A DNA stretch of 64,000 nt from Tethya wilhelma (GCA_964030475.1 CAXIPT010000002.1:19935010-19999009), one strand, 5' to 3'. Positions 47,283 through 59,891 are shown, numbered from the stretch's first letter. A program made the numbers and translations. Notes: a model not told the origin generated them from the letters alone.

Positions 47283-48770
47283 GCCACAAGCTTATTTTCT
47301 CAACTTGACCAGGATCCCCTGGTCTTCAACCCAGCTGTATTGAATTACATATTGTCCATTAATAATGAGACTACAGTCCCTCAAGAGGAGGTGTGTCTTC
47401 CTGCTACCAACCAATGTGAGTATGTGACACCGTATCTTTCAGAGACCAGAGAAGATCAACTCCAGACGATTGCTGTCTCTGTGACTGCTGAGAATGTAGT
47501 AGGGAGAGGAGAACCACAACCTTGCTCACCAACTATCTGTAGGTGGAGTCTTTGGTATTTCAGTATTACAGACTCAAAATTAATGCTGATATTAATTCAT
47601 TCACTGTATACTTGAACAGGTCCTACAAACAAAATTCTTGCCACATCTGTGGTTAGAAATGGTAGTGAAACTGTTGTCCAATGTCAGTTCACCACCACTC
47701 CACCTCAGTCAATAAAAGAGTGTATGTTCTGTTATGGAGACATCACTCAGAGCTGTGACCAACAGACCTTGGTGTGTCAACCTTCAATAGTGATTGAATT
47801 GCAGAACAATCAAACTGGAAAGGATAGCTTTGAGCTTCCAGATGAGTTTTGCTACCAAATCACAGCCACTGTGAATGGCAGCACTATAGCAGTGGTGTCA
47901 GGAAGAGTGCCGGGAGGCAGGTATGTACATGTATGGTGCTATTCTGTGACCATGGAAACTATCAGCAAAAGTATGAATATTCTCAATCCACCCACAGCCT
48001 GCCCTGTGTCTGCTCTTGGTGGTGGAGGTGCTGTAGTGAGTCCTCCCTCTGATGAAAGGTGTGTGGCCATCAATGCTGTTGGGAGTGTTTCCATAGAGAT
48101 TGGTGTCATCTGCTACAATGGGACATCCACTGGCTCCCTCGCTACCTATCACTGCAACAGTGGCTATCAGTTGAAGGATGGAGATGGTCTACAAAGGTGT
48201 CAGAGTAACAGCAGCTGGGATGGACAGATACCCACTTGCAGACAAGGTACTGGTCTTACTCTAAATCAGATTAGCTATCTAATTTAGTGCAGTCACATAC
48301 TTGAACACTTTTATTATCTACAGAGCCCTGTTTGAATGCTGGCAGAGCATTTTTTGCTATTGCTCTTCTGGTCATCATCATAGCCATTGTGTTTGGTTGC
48401 TGTGTGATCTTCAAGGCACACTGGAATCCTTCTCAGAAGTTATCAGTATTCACAGCAGCTGTCATCTCTGTGGTCATCTCATTGGTGTGTCTACTCCTGG
48501 TGATAATATTCTTTGGCTCAATGGAAGCACTCCAACAGAACCAACCACTTTGTGTCATCAGCAACCTTGTCTCAGTCCTCTCAATAGTGGCTTGTTTGAT
48601 TCTGATTGGAATCATCATAGGCTAGCTATTCGTAAGTTAATGCTGAATTGATAACATACAATGCTAAAACCTTCATAATTACTATCTTCAGGCAAAGGAA
48701 TTATAAAACTTCAATTTGCAAGTTTGAGCAATGAAAAAGGTAATGCATATAATTATTATGATTGTGTGTG

Positions 48771-48805
<35 letters not shown>

Positions 48806-48809
48806 GTGC

Positions 48810-48845
<36 letters not shown>

Positions 48846-49903
48846 CATTGCCTAGCAACCAAAGTTTTTTATAGGCTAACTGCTTGTTACTGGCTTGGTG
48901 GAGGTGACAGTAGAGTAGCTAGGGGTCAATGGCAAACAAACTAGTTGCACGTCCTTAACTCAACCATGCATCGAGTGCCCCCCCACTTGTGTCATGTAAC
49001 TATAATTAATGTGTGTGTGTGTGTATTAATTATTAGACCATAAACTTGTAACAATCAGGTAAAAATGAGTTTCCTAAACCTATTGGTGCAAAATTTGAGA
49101 AATCATTTTCTGATTCTAACATTGGCAAACAACCATCAATTGCTATTAATAGCCATTCATTGGTAGTGGAGATACACATGCATGAGGAACGTTCTGCAAT
49201 TTATAAGGTATGGGAGGACAAAAAATACTACTTAAGTATAGAGTTGGTAACTTTGACAACAATGAAATAAAATGGCGAAGTGATGGAGTACTATCTAGCA
49301 AAAATATCGGACAAAGACCTCGTATCGCAATAAACAATAATAATATTGTGGTTGTTGTTCATGAGAATCCAGCCAGAGACTGGTGCTTCTGTTGTGTCGG
49401 TTCTATCAATGAAGAAAATGGTACTATCGTATGGGGAGGAGAGACTGCATATGCTAATGGCTGTCTTCCTGATGTGGCCATCACAGAAAATAGAGTGATC
49501 CTGACTTCAATTGGTTCCAGTGGTGCTTATTGTTCGATTGGAAGCATCAACACTGAATCAAAAGCTGTTTCAAATACTAAAAAATTTAGTTTCCTCAATA
49601 ACGTGAATGCATCTCATCTGTCTATCACGGCCAATGGTGCTGGTCAAGTGGTTACAGCTTATCGTCTTACTAATGACAGTAATAACTACATCTGTTGTGT
49701 TGCTGGAACTCTGAAAGAAGAAGGTGAAATAAAGTGGCAATCTGAAGAGCCTGCAACACTTGTACAATCTACAACAAATGTTCCTCCAATTGTTGGCATA
49801 AACTCTAAAGGCTATGTTGTGGCAGTTGTCGCTCTTAAGGAATCACTACATTTTTATGTGGGTTACACATTTTATAGCAGTGTTGAAGTGAGTGTAAAAT
49901 TTA

Positions 49904-50630
49904 TGGAGCAGCAGAAAACAAAAGTGTGTGGCACTATCGACTGCAGAAGCGGAGTACATTGCACTATCGGCAGCTGTCCAAGAATGTATTTGGCTAAACC
50001 AACTCAGCAAAGAAATGGGAAAAACATCTGATACAGTCACCATCTATGAAGACAACCAAGCAACCATTGGCATGGCAAAGAACCCACAGTATCATGGTCG
50101 TGCCAAACACATAGACATTCGTCATCATTTTGTTCGAGAACAAGTCTCTCTTGGAACCATCAAACTTAATTTTTGTCCTACAACAGAGATGATAGCAGAT
50201 ATATTGACCAAAGGACTGCACCGTGATCAATACTGTAAACTACGAGAAAGGGCTGGAATGTGTGAGTTACATCAAGTCAAGTGAGGAGGAGTATTAGAAG
50301 ATGTCCTTTTTGTTTACACTTGGACTTAATGTATACATGACTTTGATTATGTCATTGTTGCTAGTAGTTGTATGTAAGAATGTTAATTAGTCATTAGTTG
50401 TACATTGTTTTCCTGTAACTGTCTTCTTTGTGTACTGGTGTTGTCTCTTTGTCTCTGAACAATAGCTCTTTGTTTGTAAAGAGGCCCTGCGCGTCTCTAT
50501 TGCATTACTTATCTTGTAACACACTCTTCTTGGTTATTATTGCTAAAAACTTTGTCACAGTTAAAACTGAGTGTGGGTTGTCTGCAGAATTTAGTGAAGC
50601 CTTTAGATATTCTCGTAACTCTTGCTAACA
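49904..50630 (+). mobile_element. Copia-type LTR retrotransposon, 3' fragment
   Basis: Starts abruptly inside the RNase H domain (WSSRKQKCVALSTAEAEY, then VTIYEDNQATIGMAKNP, KHIDIRHHFVREQV and ADILTKGL), which is typical Ty1/copia. It continues to a stop at 50284, a purine-rich tract GTGAGGAGGAG, and a complete 339-bp LTR at 50292-50630 (TATTAG to CTAACA). CCATA follows directly. Everything upstream of RNase H is missing, and the left flank is the propeller exon of pseudogene B. Confidence 0.93.
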
Positions 50631-51120
50631 CCATAGACACAATACAAACTATTTATCGCCATAAAAATCTAACAACACAAAGTAGAGGCTTCAAACTTGC
50701 TCAGAGGCTCTCCTTTACAGAAAACCAACTGCATGGAAGGCTAAACTTTGCCGAAACGTTTCTGATCACTCGTAGAGAGAGCGCTTGCGAGAAGCCACAC
50801 TAGTACAATTTTGTTCTCCTAACTTACTTACTTCCTTCTAACTGACTTACTTGAGAACGATTTCCAGAGAACCAGAAAGTGTTGAGCCAACTTTGACGCC
50901 ACAAAGTAAGTTCTTTTCTTGGGTAGTACGTTCCTTTATACTCGTTTTCATCGTAAATAGGCCTGAACAAAAACTAGAAAGCTTTGAAACTTAGTGTATA
51001 AATTCATGTGCTACAAATGAAGTAGTCATGTGCCGAAACTGAGACCCTACCTTGTTCCAATACTTTTTACCGCACTGCCCATTCCTACACTACTTATTTT
51101 TTCAAAATTTTTACTACTTG
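50631..51120 (+). mobile_element. Foldback arm, right part, interrupted by copia
   Basis: Resumes at CCATAGACACAATACAAA, the same internal point where the foldback copy at 62738-62788 is interrupted. It continues with the TCGTAGAGAGAG and ACTTACTTAC subtype and ends through CACTGCCCATTCCTACA and TTTTTACTACTTG. Confidence 0.8.
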
Positions 51121-51154
51121 TAGATATTATACACTACGTAGTGTATAATATCTA
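51121..51154. repeat. Perfect 34-bp palindrome upstream of receptor C
   Basis: The arms TAGATATTATACACTAC and GTAGTGTATAATATCTA are exact reverse complements with no spacer. The palindrome lies between the end of the foldback repeat and the receptor C promoter, 62 bp before the start codon. Confidence 0.95.
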
Positions 51155-51215
51155 TGGCTCTATTTATAGATTCACGCATGCGCAGTCTCTCGCTTGATTC
51201 AGCCGAGTCAGCACC
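51155..51215 (+). promoter_or_regulatory. Receptor C promoter region with CGCATGCGCAGTC block
   Basis: CTCTATTTATAG (TATA-like) is followed by ATTCACGCATGCGCAGTC and GAGTCAGC before the start codon. The block ATTCACGCATGCGCAGTC with GAGTCAGC recurs upstream of receptor D at 56148-56193. GCATGCGCA resembles an NRF1-type site. Inferred from conservation between the paralogues. Confidence 0.55.
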
Positions 51216-54013
51216 ATGCAGCAGTACGTTTCTGTGTGCGGCAGAATGAGAATGGATACGTTTAGTTTCTTCACCACAGTAATTTACATGGCTGTGTTTT
51301 TATCTGGTAAGTGTCACCATAGTTGCAGTATTGCAGCATATATACAAGGATGCATAATACTTCACACAGGGTCAGATACCCAGATCATTAGTCTATCATC
51401 AAGTGTCCCATTTGGTGATGATACTAAACTGTGTCCTGACACGGTGGTGGAATTTAGGTGTGTTGGAATCAAGTTAGAGACACTTCAATGGCGTTCTGAT
51501 CAAGTGGTGGTTATCTATGGCATTGATAGTGAGGAATATCGTATAGACATTCAACCAGGCACACCTCCAGGGTACAACTTATCCCTAGCAAGTTTTAAGC
51601 CATTTCTTAATGGAACACATCAGGTTGCCAACTTCACTGCAATCTTAAGAGTAGCACTGTCAGCACTTCCAAGTGGTGAACATATTGATTGCTATCAAGG
51701 ACCAACCCTGAATGAAACAATCAATGTTGTTTACTCTGTCAGGGGTAAGCTGTGAAGCATGTATCTAAATTAATCATAACTGGTCCATAGCCTATGTATT
51801 GCCACAGATGCTCCCCCAGTCCCAATCTTTTCTACAAACTTCACTAGAGGGTTGGACTCTTCTTTCAGTTTGACCTTCTACTGGAATGAGAGCTTCTCAA
51901 GAGCTCATGCTGTTGAGATGTACTGCATTAGTAGTGATGGTGTGGAGTGTAACACATGTGTCTCTCCCAACACAACGTTTGTCTGTCCCCAACTAATGCA
52001 AGGAGAAGCCACTTCATTCTCTGTAAGAGCTGTCAACTGTGGAGACCAACAAGGAGAGAATATGACCTTCACTGTCAACCTACAAGGTGCATGATTGTTC
52101 AATTGCCATTTATATGGACAACATGTGGGCCCTGGTTGTAGGGTAATACCTAAGGACTTGTAATAGTCATCATGCATGAGTATGCACTAATAATAGTATA
52201 AGGAATTTGGTTTAGATAGTAAGGCCATCAATAATAATTGTCATTGTCTGACTCATTGCTTATACGTAGATGCAATTCTTTTTGAAAAGTTGTAATGCAC
52301 TATGTGAATATCATACAGTGGAGTTTCGCGGAGTTTAACTGGTTTGGTTTAGATAGTGTAAGGTCATCAATAATAATTGTCATTGTCTGACTCATTACTC
52401 ACTATGTACCGTATAGCGAGAAAGTTTTGCAGTATCAAACTTTCGCGTATGTCTCTAGTCAAACATTTTTGCTTTTTAACTTTCGTGGATGAGCTGTGTG
52501 AGCCCATACGTATAATACATTGTGGAGAATTTCGCAGCTAAAAACTTTTATGGATGGATCGTGATCCGCAAAAGCCGTGAAAGTTAACTCCCACGAAACT
52601 TTCCTGCTATAATGGTATGCACAATCCTTTTGAAAAGTTGAAATATTCTTTCTTAGTTCCTGGACGGTCAAACTCTTGTTCCAGTGTTCCCACCTACAGC
52701 AGTGAAGGAGATGGTGAGCTCATTGGAATAATGAACACATGGAGTTTAGTGACTGTAAGTAACTTTTCCATAATAAGTTGCTATGCTTTAAGCTAGGTTG
52801 TGGTATAATTATAGTGATATAATACATTGTTCCATTTCTCACAGGACACCTTGGTCTTCAACCCAGCTGTATTGAATTACATATTGTCCATTAATAATGA
52901 GACCACAGTCCCTCAAGAGGAGGTGTGTCTTCCTGCTACCAACCAATGTGAGTATGTGACACCGTATCTTTCAGAGACCAGAGAAGATCAACTCCAGACG
53001 ATTGCTGTCTCTCTGACTGCTGAGAATGTAGTAGGGAGAGGAGAACCACAACCTTGCTCACCAACTATCAGTAGGTGGAGTCTTTTTTACACTCAATAAT
53101 TATTTCATATAATGTATTATGTACTCAAACAGATCAGACAAACAAAATTCTTGCCACATCTGTTGTTAGAAATGGTAGTGAAACTGTTGTCCAATGTCAA
53201 TTTACCACTCCACCTCAGTCAATGGAGGAGTGTATGTTCTGTTATGGAGACATCACTCAGAGCTGTGACCAGCAGAGCTTGGTATGCCAGCCTTCAATAG
53301 TGGTCCAGGACAATCGAACAGGAATGGCTAGCTTTGATCTTCCAGATGAGTTTTGCTACCAAATCACAGCCACTGTGAATGGCAGCACTATAGCAGTGGT
53401 GTCAGGAAGAGTGGAGGCAGGTATGTCTTTCTATTACTGTGGAAACCATTAGTCAAAGAACGTATTACCGTATAGCAGGAAAATTTTGCAGGGTTTAACT
53501 TTCACGAATTTCACGGATCATGCTTCATCTGTGAAAGCGTTTATGGACGAAATTTTGCGCAATGTGTATATGTATGGGCTCGCACAGCTCATCCGCGAAA
53601 GTTAAACCACAAAAATGTTTGACTCTGTCAAAGTTTGATATCGCAAAACTTTCCTGCTATACGGTAATTCCCCCAGCCTGCCCTGTGTCTGCTCTTGGTG
53701 GTAGAGGTGCTGTAGTGAGTCCTCCCTCTGATGAAAGGTGTGTGGCCATCAATGCTGTTGGGAGTGTTTCCACAGAGAATGGTGTCATCTGCTACAATGG
53801 GACATCCACTGGCTCCCTTGCTACCTATCACTGCAACAGTGGCTATCAGTTGAAGGATGGAGATGGTATACAAAGGTGTCAGAGTAACAGCACCTGGGAT
53901 GGACAAATACCCACTTGCAGACAAGGTACAGAGGTGACCCTGCATGCAGTTAGTTCCTAACCCTATTGTCACATGTACACATGCACCCACACACCCACAC
54001 ACCCACACCCACA

Positions 54014-54075
<62 letters not shown>

Positions 54076-54076
54076 N

Positions 54077-54125
<49 letters not shown>

Positions 54126-54127
54126 GT

Positions 54128-54172
<45 letters not shown>

Positions 54173-55707
54173 ACACACACACAATCTACTGACAGAGCCC
54201 TGTTTGAATGCTGGCCGAGCATTTTTCACCATTGCTCTTCTGGTCATCATCATAACTGTTGTGTTTGGTTTCTGTATGATCTTCAAGGCATACTCAAATT
54301 CTGCTCAGAACCCCTCAGTGATCACACTAGCTGTCATCTCTGTGGTCCTCTCATTGGTGTGTCTACTCCTGGTGATAATATTTTTTGCCTCAATGGAAGC
54401 ACTCCAACAAAGTCAACCACTTTGTGTCATCAGCAACCTTGTCTCAGTCTTCTCAATAGTTGGTTGCATAGTGATTTGTTTGATTCTGACCAGAATCATT
54501 CAACTCAGTTATTGTAAGTTATTAAATTCCCCATAATAATAGATTGTATAAACATGCTCTTTTTGGTTATGCTTTGTTTACTATTTTCCTTCGTGTAGGT
54601 GAAAGTAGTGTACTCATTCAATATCGGAATGATGAATGTACGTACACTGCATGTTGTTTTATGACTTACTACAGTATATTGCATTAATCACATTGAGAAT
54701 ATAAATTATTCCTTTTCATAATAGCAAATGGTGATATTCTTACTAGTGCAATTCTTGGCAAGTCATTTCATGATTCCAAAGCCTATGGTAAACGCCCATC
54801 AATTGCTGTGAACAACAGTTCACTGATTGTGGAAGTGCATGAGGAATGGTGGTTTAGGGAGAGTTCAAGAAAAGGTCTGCAGTATAGAGTTGGCCGACTT
54901 GAGGGAGATCGAATAAATTGGTTAAGTGATGGTGGACAACAAAACTACAATGACGGTAAAAATCCTCGTGTTGCAATTAACAGTAACAATATAGTGGTTG
55001 TTGTACATGAGACTCTATCCACTGACTGGTGCAACTATCGTGTTGGTTCCATCAATAAAAGCACTGGTACTATTGACTGGGGGAATGATACTTTATTTGC
55101 TAAAGGATGTCTTCCTGATGTGGCCATCACTAGCAGTAATAAAGTGATCCTGACTACAATTGGTTCCAGTGGCGTATACTACTCAGTTGGAAACATCAAC
55201 CCTGATGCAAATGCCATTTCAAACCTGAAGAAATTACCCACAAATCTAGATGCTTCTCAGTTATCTATTGCAGTCAGCCATGTCAATGGGGAAGATAGAG
55301 TGGTCGCAGCTTGTGTTAGTGGTGACTCCATTTGTGTCAAGGCTGGGAAGTTATCTCAAGATGGTGAAATAGAATGGCAATCTGATGAATCTCAAACACT
55401 CGTACGATCTCCTATTACTGTCCCTCCAGTTGTGAGTATCAACTCTCAAGGCTATGTTGTGGTGGTTGTCTCTCTTAAGAAAAGACTCTACTGCTATGTC
55501 GGACACACTTGTCATGCCATCACTGATGCAGGAGTTAAATTGACCATGTTACAACCATCAAATCCATATGATGTTGGTGATTATCCTGCTGTTTCTGTTA
55601 ATGACAAAAACAAAATTGTGGAGATTCATGAAACTAATTATTATCCAGGGACAAGACTCTACTATCACACTGGAGAGTTAATTTTTGCCTGTCACAATAG
55701 AGACTAG
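51216..55707 (+). CDS. Receptor C: Ig/FN3/CCP ectodomain, three membrane segments, propeller-like C-terminus
   Basis: Ten exons join in frame to 981 aa: 51216-51306, 51370-51744, 51808-52086, 52657-52754, 52845-53070, 53133-53420, 53677-53925, 54196-54513, 54599-54637 and 54725-55707. In order: signal peptide (FFTTVIYMAVFLSG); Ig-like domain (CPDTVVEFRCVGIKLETLQW to HIDCYQG); FN3 domain (SFSLTFYWNESFSRAHAVEM); FN3-like domain split over two exons; a Cys-containing module (VVQCQFTTPPQSMEECMFCY); CCP domain; three membrane segments (VISVVLSLVCLLLVIIFFAS is the second). The last 327 residues hold six repeats of GxxPxVAIN-xxxVVVVHE...YxVGxI type, probably a six-bladed propeller on the cytoplasmic side. 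Nearly all introns are phase 1, typical of shuffled extracellular domains. I infer a recognition receptor; ligand and signalling are unknown. Confidence 0.85.
52409..52615. mobile_element. MITE of the CCGTATAGC family in receptor C intron 3
   Basis: A 207-bp element starting CCGTATAGCGAGAAAG and ending CTTTCCTGCTATAATGG, with TA on each side. Internal motifs (AAACTTTCGC and CGTGATCCGC) match the copy at 24052. Confidence 0.85.
53468..53664. mobile_element. MITE of the CCGTATAGC family beside the CCP-exon acceptor of receptor C
   Basis: A 197-bp element from CCGTATAGCAGGAAAA to TTTCCTGCTATACGG with TA on both sides. Only 12 bp separate its right end from the first base of the CCP exon (53677), so the branch point probably lies inside the MITE. 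The paralogous intron in D has no insertion and is only 77 bp. Confidence 0.88.
53988..54183. repeat. CA microsatellite with single-N join at 54076
   Basis: About 190 bp of CA/CCCACA repeats between the CCP and membrane exons of receptor C, interrupted by one N. True length is unknown. Both flanking exons stay in phase with each other. Confidence 0.95.
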
Positions 55708-56235
55708 GAGAATACTAAGTCACTTATAGTCTCTTTGGGTCTGGCCATGAGAATATATATGGCTCTACTACTAAATAGCTGTCTTCTTTGTTTTTTTAAT
55801 AATTATTATAAGGTTATCATTGTTGTGTATATTGATTGAATTTTTAATGTTCTTAGATATGCAATTGTCATTATCTTAATAATTCTATCCATCAATCCCA
55901 TTTTGTATCAATTTTATGTATGCCAATTTTTAATAAAAACTTTTGGCAGTTCTATGTTGTAAAATTAGATTACCGAATGTAAAACATTGGGGAGAAATTT
56001 AATTTGCTAGTTTAGCTAGTGAGTCACATGCACCCAAAAAAATTGGTAATTATTTCCCTATACCTCATCTCATGACAGTCAAAGAGGAGAGCCTGCATGA
56101 GAGCAAGGGTATGCAGAATGTATTTCACTCGAGCCATGGTGTAGTTGGATTCACGCATGCGCAGTCTTCAGCAGCTAAGCTGAGTCAGCGCCCAGTTTTA
56201 TCACCAAGAAAACTGAAATTGTGGAAAGAGAATCA
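55708..56235. promoter_or_regulatory. Intergenic C-D region with shared promoter block at 56148-56193
   Basis: AT-rich 3' flank of C (AATAAAAAC near 55931 may serve as poly-A signal), then the block GGATTCACGCATGCGCAGTC with GAGTCAGCGCCC, the same as upstream of C. No other gene was seen. Confidence 0.55.
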
Positions 56236-59200
56236 ATGGATATCTGCATCACAGCGATTTGCATGGTTATGCATGTTGTTTGTAAGTGTCACTGCCACTG
56301 TCAAACTTCATTAACAGTCCAGTCAGTTACTTCAAGTTTGTATTATTGATACAGGGTCAGCTGCCCAGACCATTAGTCTATCATCAAGTGTCACATTTGG
56401 TGATGATACTGTACTATGTCCTGACACGGTGGTGGAATTTAGGTGTGTTGGAATCAAGTTAGAGACACTTCAATGGCGTTCTGATCAAGTGGTGGTTATC
56501 TATGGTATTGATAGTGAGGAATATCGTATAGACATTCAACCAGGCACACCTCCAGGATACAACATCTCCCTTGTAAGTTTTAACCCTTTTCAGAGTCTTA
56601 ATGGAACACATCAGGTTGCCAACTTCACTGCAATCTTAAGAGTAGAACTGTCAGCACTTCCGAGTGGTGAACGTATTGATTGTTATCAAGGACCGACCCT
56701 GAATGAAACAATCAATGTTGTTTACTCCATTGGAGGTATTTATTTTGAAGCATAAAATAATACCTGGTGTGTAGTTAAATATGATACTTCTATTGTCAAA
56801 CATAGATGCTCCACTCTTTGCTACTAACTTCACTAGAGGGTTGGACTCCTCTTTCAGTTTGACCTTCTACTGGAATGAGAGCTTCTCAAGAGCTCATGCT
56901 GTTGAAATGTACTGCATTAGTAGTGATGGTGTGGAGTGTAACACATGTGTCTCTCCCAACACAACGTTTGTCTGTCCCCAACTAATGCAAGGAGAAGACA
57001 CTTCATTCTCTGTAAGAGCTGTCAACTGTGGAGGCCAACAAGGAGAAAATATGACCTTCATTGTCAACCCACAAGGTGAATTGCATTCATGGCCAACACC
57101 CTACTTGTGATGTTAGTGGTCCTCTATGTGTGTGTATAGTAGACCACAAATAGAGTGGATTATAATAGGGTACTACAGCACCAAAACAATGTTTTGATGT
57201 ACACTACACAATTAGTACAACACCTTATTTGTTTCAAGTGTCAGTGTGAGTGTGGGCTCATTTGTTTTACAGTTCCTGGACAGACCAACTCTTGTGTAAG
57301 TGTTCCCACCTATGGCAGTGAAGGAGATGGTGAACTCATTGGGATAATGAACACATGGAGTTTAGTGACTGTGAGTGACTCTTCCATTAGTTGCTATGCT
57401 ACAGGAGCTGGTTATGAATATTTTATGTTCCAATTCTCACAGGACCCCTTGGTCTTCAACCCAGCTGTATTGAATTACATATTGTCCATTAATAATGAGA
57501 CTACAGTCCCTCAAGAGGAGGTGTGTCTTCCTGCTACCAACCAATGTGAGTATGTGACACCGTATCTTTCAGAGACCAGAGAAGATCAACTCCAGACGAT
57601 TGCTGTCTCTGTGACTGCTGAGAATGTAGTAGGGAGAGGAGAACCACAACCTTGCTCACCAACTATCAGTAGGTGGAGTCTTAAATCTGCATTTTGCACT
57701 CAGTATAATTAATATTTTCTGTAATGTATCACTATGCGTACTCAAACAGGTCTGACAAACCAAATTCTTGCCACAGCTGTGGTTAGAAATGGCAGTAGAA
57801 CAGTTGTCCAATGTCAATTCACCACTCCACCTCAGTCAATGGAGGAGTGTATATTCTGTTATGGAGATATCACTCAGAGCTGTGACCAGCAGCGCTTGGT
57901 GTGTCAACCTTCAATAGTGGTTCAAGACAATCAAACTGGTATGGCTAGCTTTGAGCTTCCAGATGAGTTTTGCTACCAGATCACAGCCACTGTGAATGGC
58001 AGCACTATAGCAGTGGTGTCAGGAAGAGTGGAGGCAGGTATGTACATGTATGGTGCTATTCTGTAACCATGGAAACTATCAGCAGAAGTATGAATATTCT
58101 TAATCCACCCACAGCCTGCCCTGTGTCTGCTCTTGGTGGTGGAGGTGCTGTAGTGAGTCCTCCCTCTGATGAAAGGTGTGTGGCCATCAATGCTGTTGGG
58201 AGTGTTTCCATAGAGAATGGTGTCATCTGCTACAATGGGACATCCACTGGCTCCCTTGCTACCTATCACTGCAACAGTGGCTATCAGTTGAAGAATGGAG
58301 ATGGTCTACAAAGGTGTCAGAGTAACAGCAGCTGGGATGGACAAATACCCACTTGTAGACAAGGTACATGTACTGGTCTTACTCTCCACCAGATTAGCTA
58401 TCTAATTCAGTGCAGTCATATACTTGCACGCTTTTATCATCTACAGAGCCCTGTTTGAATGCTGGCCGAGCATTTTTTGCCATTGCTCTTCTAGTCATCA
58501 TAGTCACCATTGTGTTTGGTTGCTGTGTGATCTTCAAGGCACATTGGAATTCTTCTCAGAAGCTATCAGTATTCACAGCAGCTGTCATCTCTGTGGTCCT
58601 CTCATTGGTGTGTCTACTCCTGGTGATAATATTCTTTGTCTCAATGGAAGCACTCCAACAGAGCCAACCACTTTGTGTCATCAGCAACCTTGTCTCAGTC
58701 CTCTCAATATTGGCTTGTGTAGCAATTTGTTTGATTCTGGCTGGAATCACCATTACTAATCGTAAGTTAATGCCAGATTGGTACCATACAGTGTATTGCT
58801 AACCTTGTGTGCACTTTATATCTTCAGGAAAAGAACCAGAAATCAGAACTGATCAAGGTAAATTATGATTGAATTATGTGTAATGATAAATTATTTAAAC
58901 TTCAACTTTAATGTACCAATCAGGTAAATTTGAAAGTAACCTCCCTGAACCTGTTGGTGCAAATTTTGATAAACCACTTCCTGATTCTAACCTTGGTAAA
59001 CAACCATCAATTGCCGTAAACAGCCAGTCAGTGATAGTGGAGGTACACATGCATGAGAAAGGGTGGTGGAGAAAGACACTATTACTAAAGTATAGAGTCG
59101 GTTTTCTTGACAACAATGGAATAACATGGCGACATAATGGAGTACTGAATAACAAGAATATCGGACAAAGACCTCGAGTTGCAATAAACAACAGCAATAT

Positions 59201-59891
59201 TGTGGTTATTGTTTATGAGAATCAAGCCAGAGACTGGTGTTTCTGTTGTGTTGGTCTTGTCAATAAAAAAACTGGTACTATTGTATGGGGAGAAGAGGCT
59301 AGTTATGCTAAAGGATGTCTTCCTGATGTGGCCATCACAGACACTAATAGAGTAATCCTAACATCAGTTGGTTCCAGTGGTGCGTATTATTCTACTGGAA
59401 GTATCAACACTGGACCAAAAGTTGTTTCAAATACCAAGAAATTTAGTTTCCTCAATAACGTCAATGCATCTCATCTCTCTATTGCAGCCAATGGTGCTGG
59501 TCGAGTTGTTGCAGTTGTCACTGGTAACATCAATGAATGTGTATGTTGTGTTGCTGGTACTTTGAAAGAGGATGGTGAAATAGAGTGGCAATCTAAAGAC
59601 CCTCAATCACTCATACAATCTACTGCAAATGTCCCTCCAGTTGTGAGCATCAGCTCTCGAGGTTATGTTGTGGTGGTTGTCTCTCATAACAAATCACTAC
59701 ATGTGTTTGTAGGACATACGTTCCACAATAGCAATATGAGTGTTCAACTGGCTGAGACTCACCCTTCAAAGCAGTATGATGACAGTGACTATCCTGCTGT
59801 TTGTATGGATAAAAATATTATTGTTAAGATTTATGAGGCAAAGAAGTGTTACTACCACATCGGACATTTGATTTTTGAATCAAGTGTTTAG
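56236..59891 (+). CDS. Receptor D: intact paralogue of receptor C
   Basis: Ten exons join in frame to 956 aa: 56236-56281, 56355-56735, 56806-57075, 57273-57370, 57443-57668, 57750-58037, 58115-58363, 58447-58761, 58828-58857 and 58924-59891. Exons 4 to 7 have the same lengths as in C. The start is chosen because the frame MDICITAICMVMHVV ends in phase 1 at GTAAGTG, as in C; an upstream open frame from 56072 does not splice in phase. Domain order is as in C. The ectodomain is almost the same as that of C (for example PTNQCEYV-type and CCP exons nearly identical), whereas the propeller-like domain is much closer to A (about three quarters identical by eye) than to C. The 3' end converges with receptor E, 288 bp away. 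Confidence 0.85.

Larger units (their letters stand above)
46032..49903 (+). pseudogene. Receptor B: truncated, multiply frameshifted paralogue of C and D
   Basis: Exon remains: Ig-like (46032-46260, starting mid-domain), FN3 (46407-46682), 47092-47191, 47313-47538, 47620-47920, CCP (47998-48246), membrane exon (48324-48631), 48692-48739 and propeller exon (49059-49903). Lesions: no signal-peptide exon; a two-base insertion near 47175 (ACATATGG for ACATGG) brings a stop; four extra bases near 47912 shift the frame; a deletion and an in-frame TAG at 48623 follow the third membrane segment; a frameshift lies near 49205. The propeller is cut at 49903 by copia sequence. Several exons remain almost identical to C and D, so decay is recent or gene conversion continues. 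Confidence 0.85.

Noticed and set aside
53966..54536. Long open frames through CA repeats at 53.9-54.2 kb
   Set aside because: His-Thr or Cys-Val repeats are translations of a microsatellite. Only the membrane exon 54196-54513 in one frame is supported by paralogues.
56072..56314. Upstream open frame as the first exon of receptor D
   Set aside because: Its frame does not fit the phase-1 donor at 56282. The frame starting at 56236 does, and it matches the placement in receptor C.
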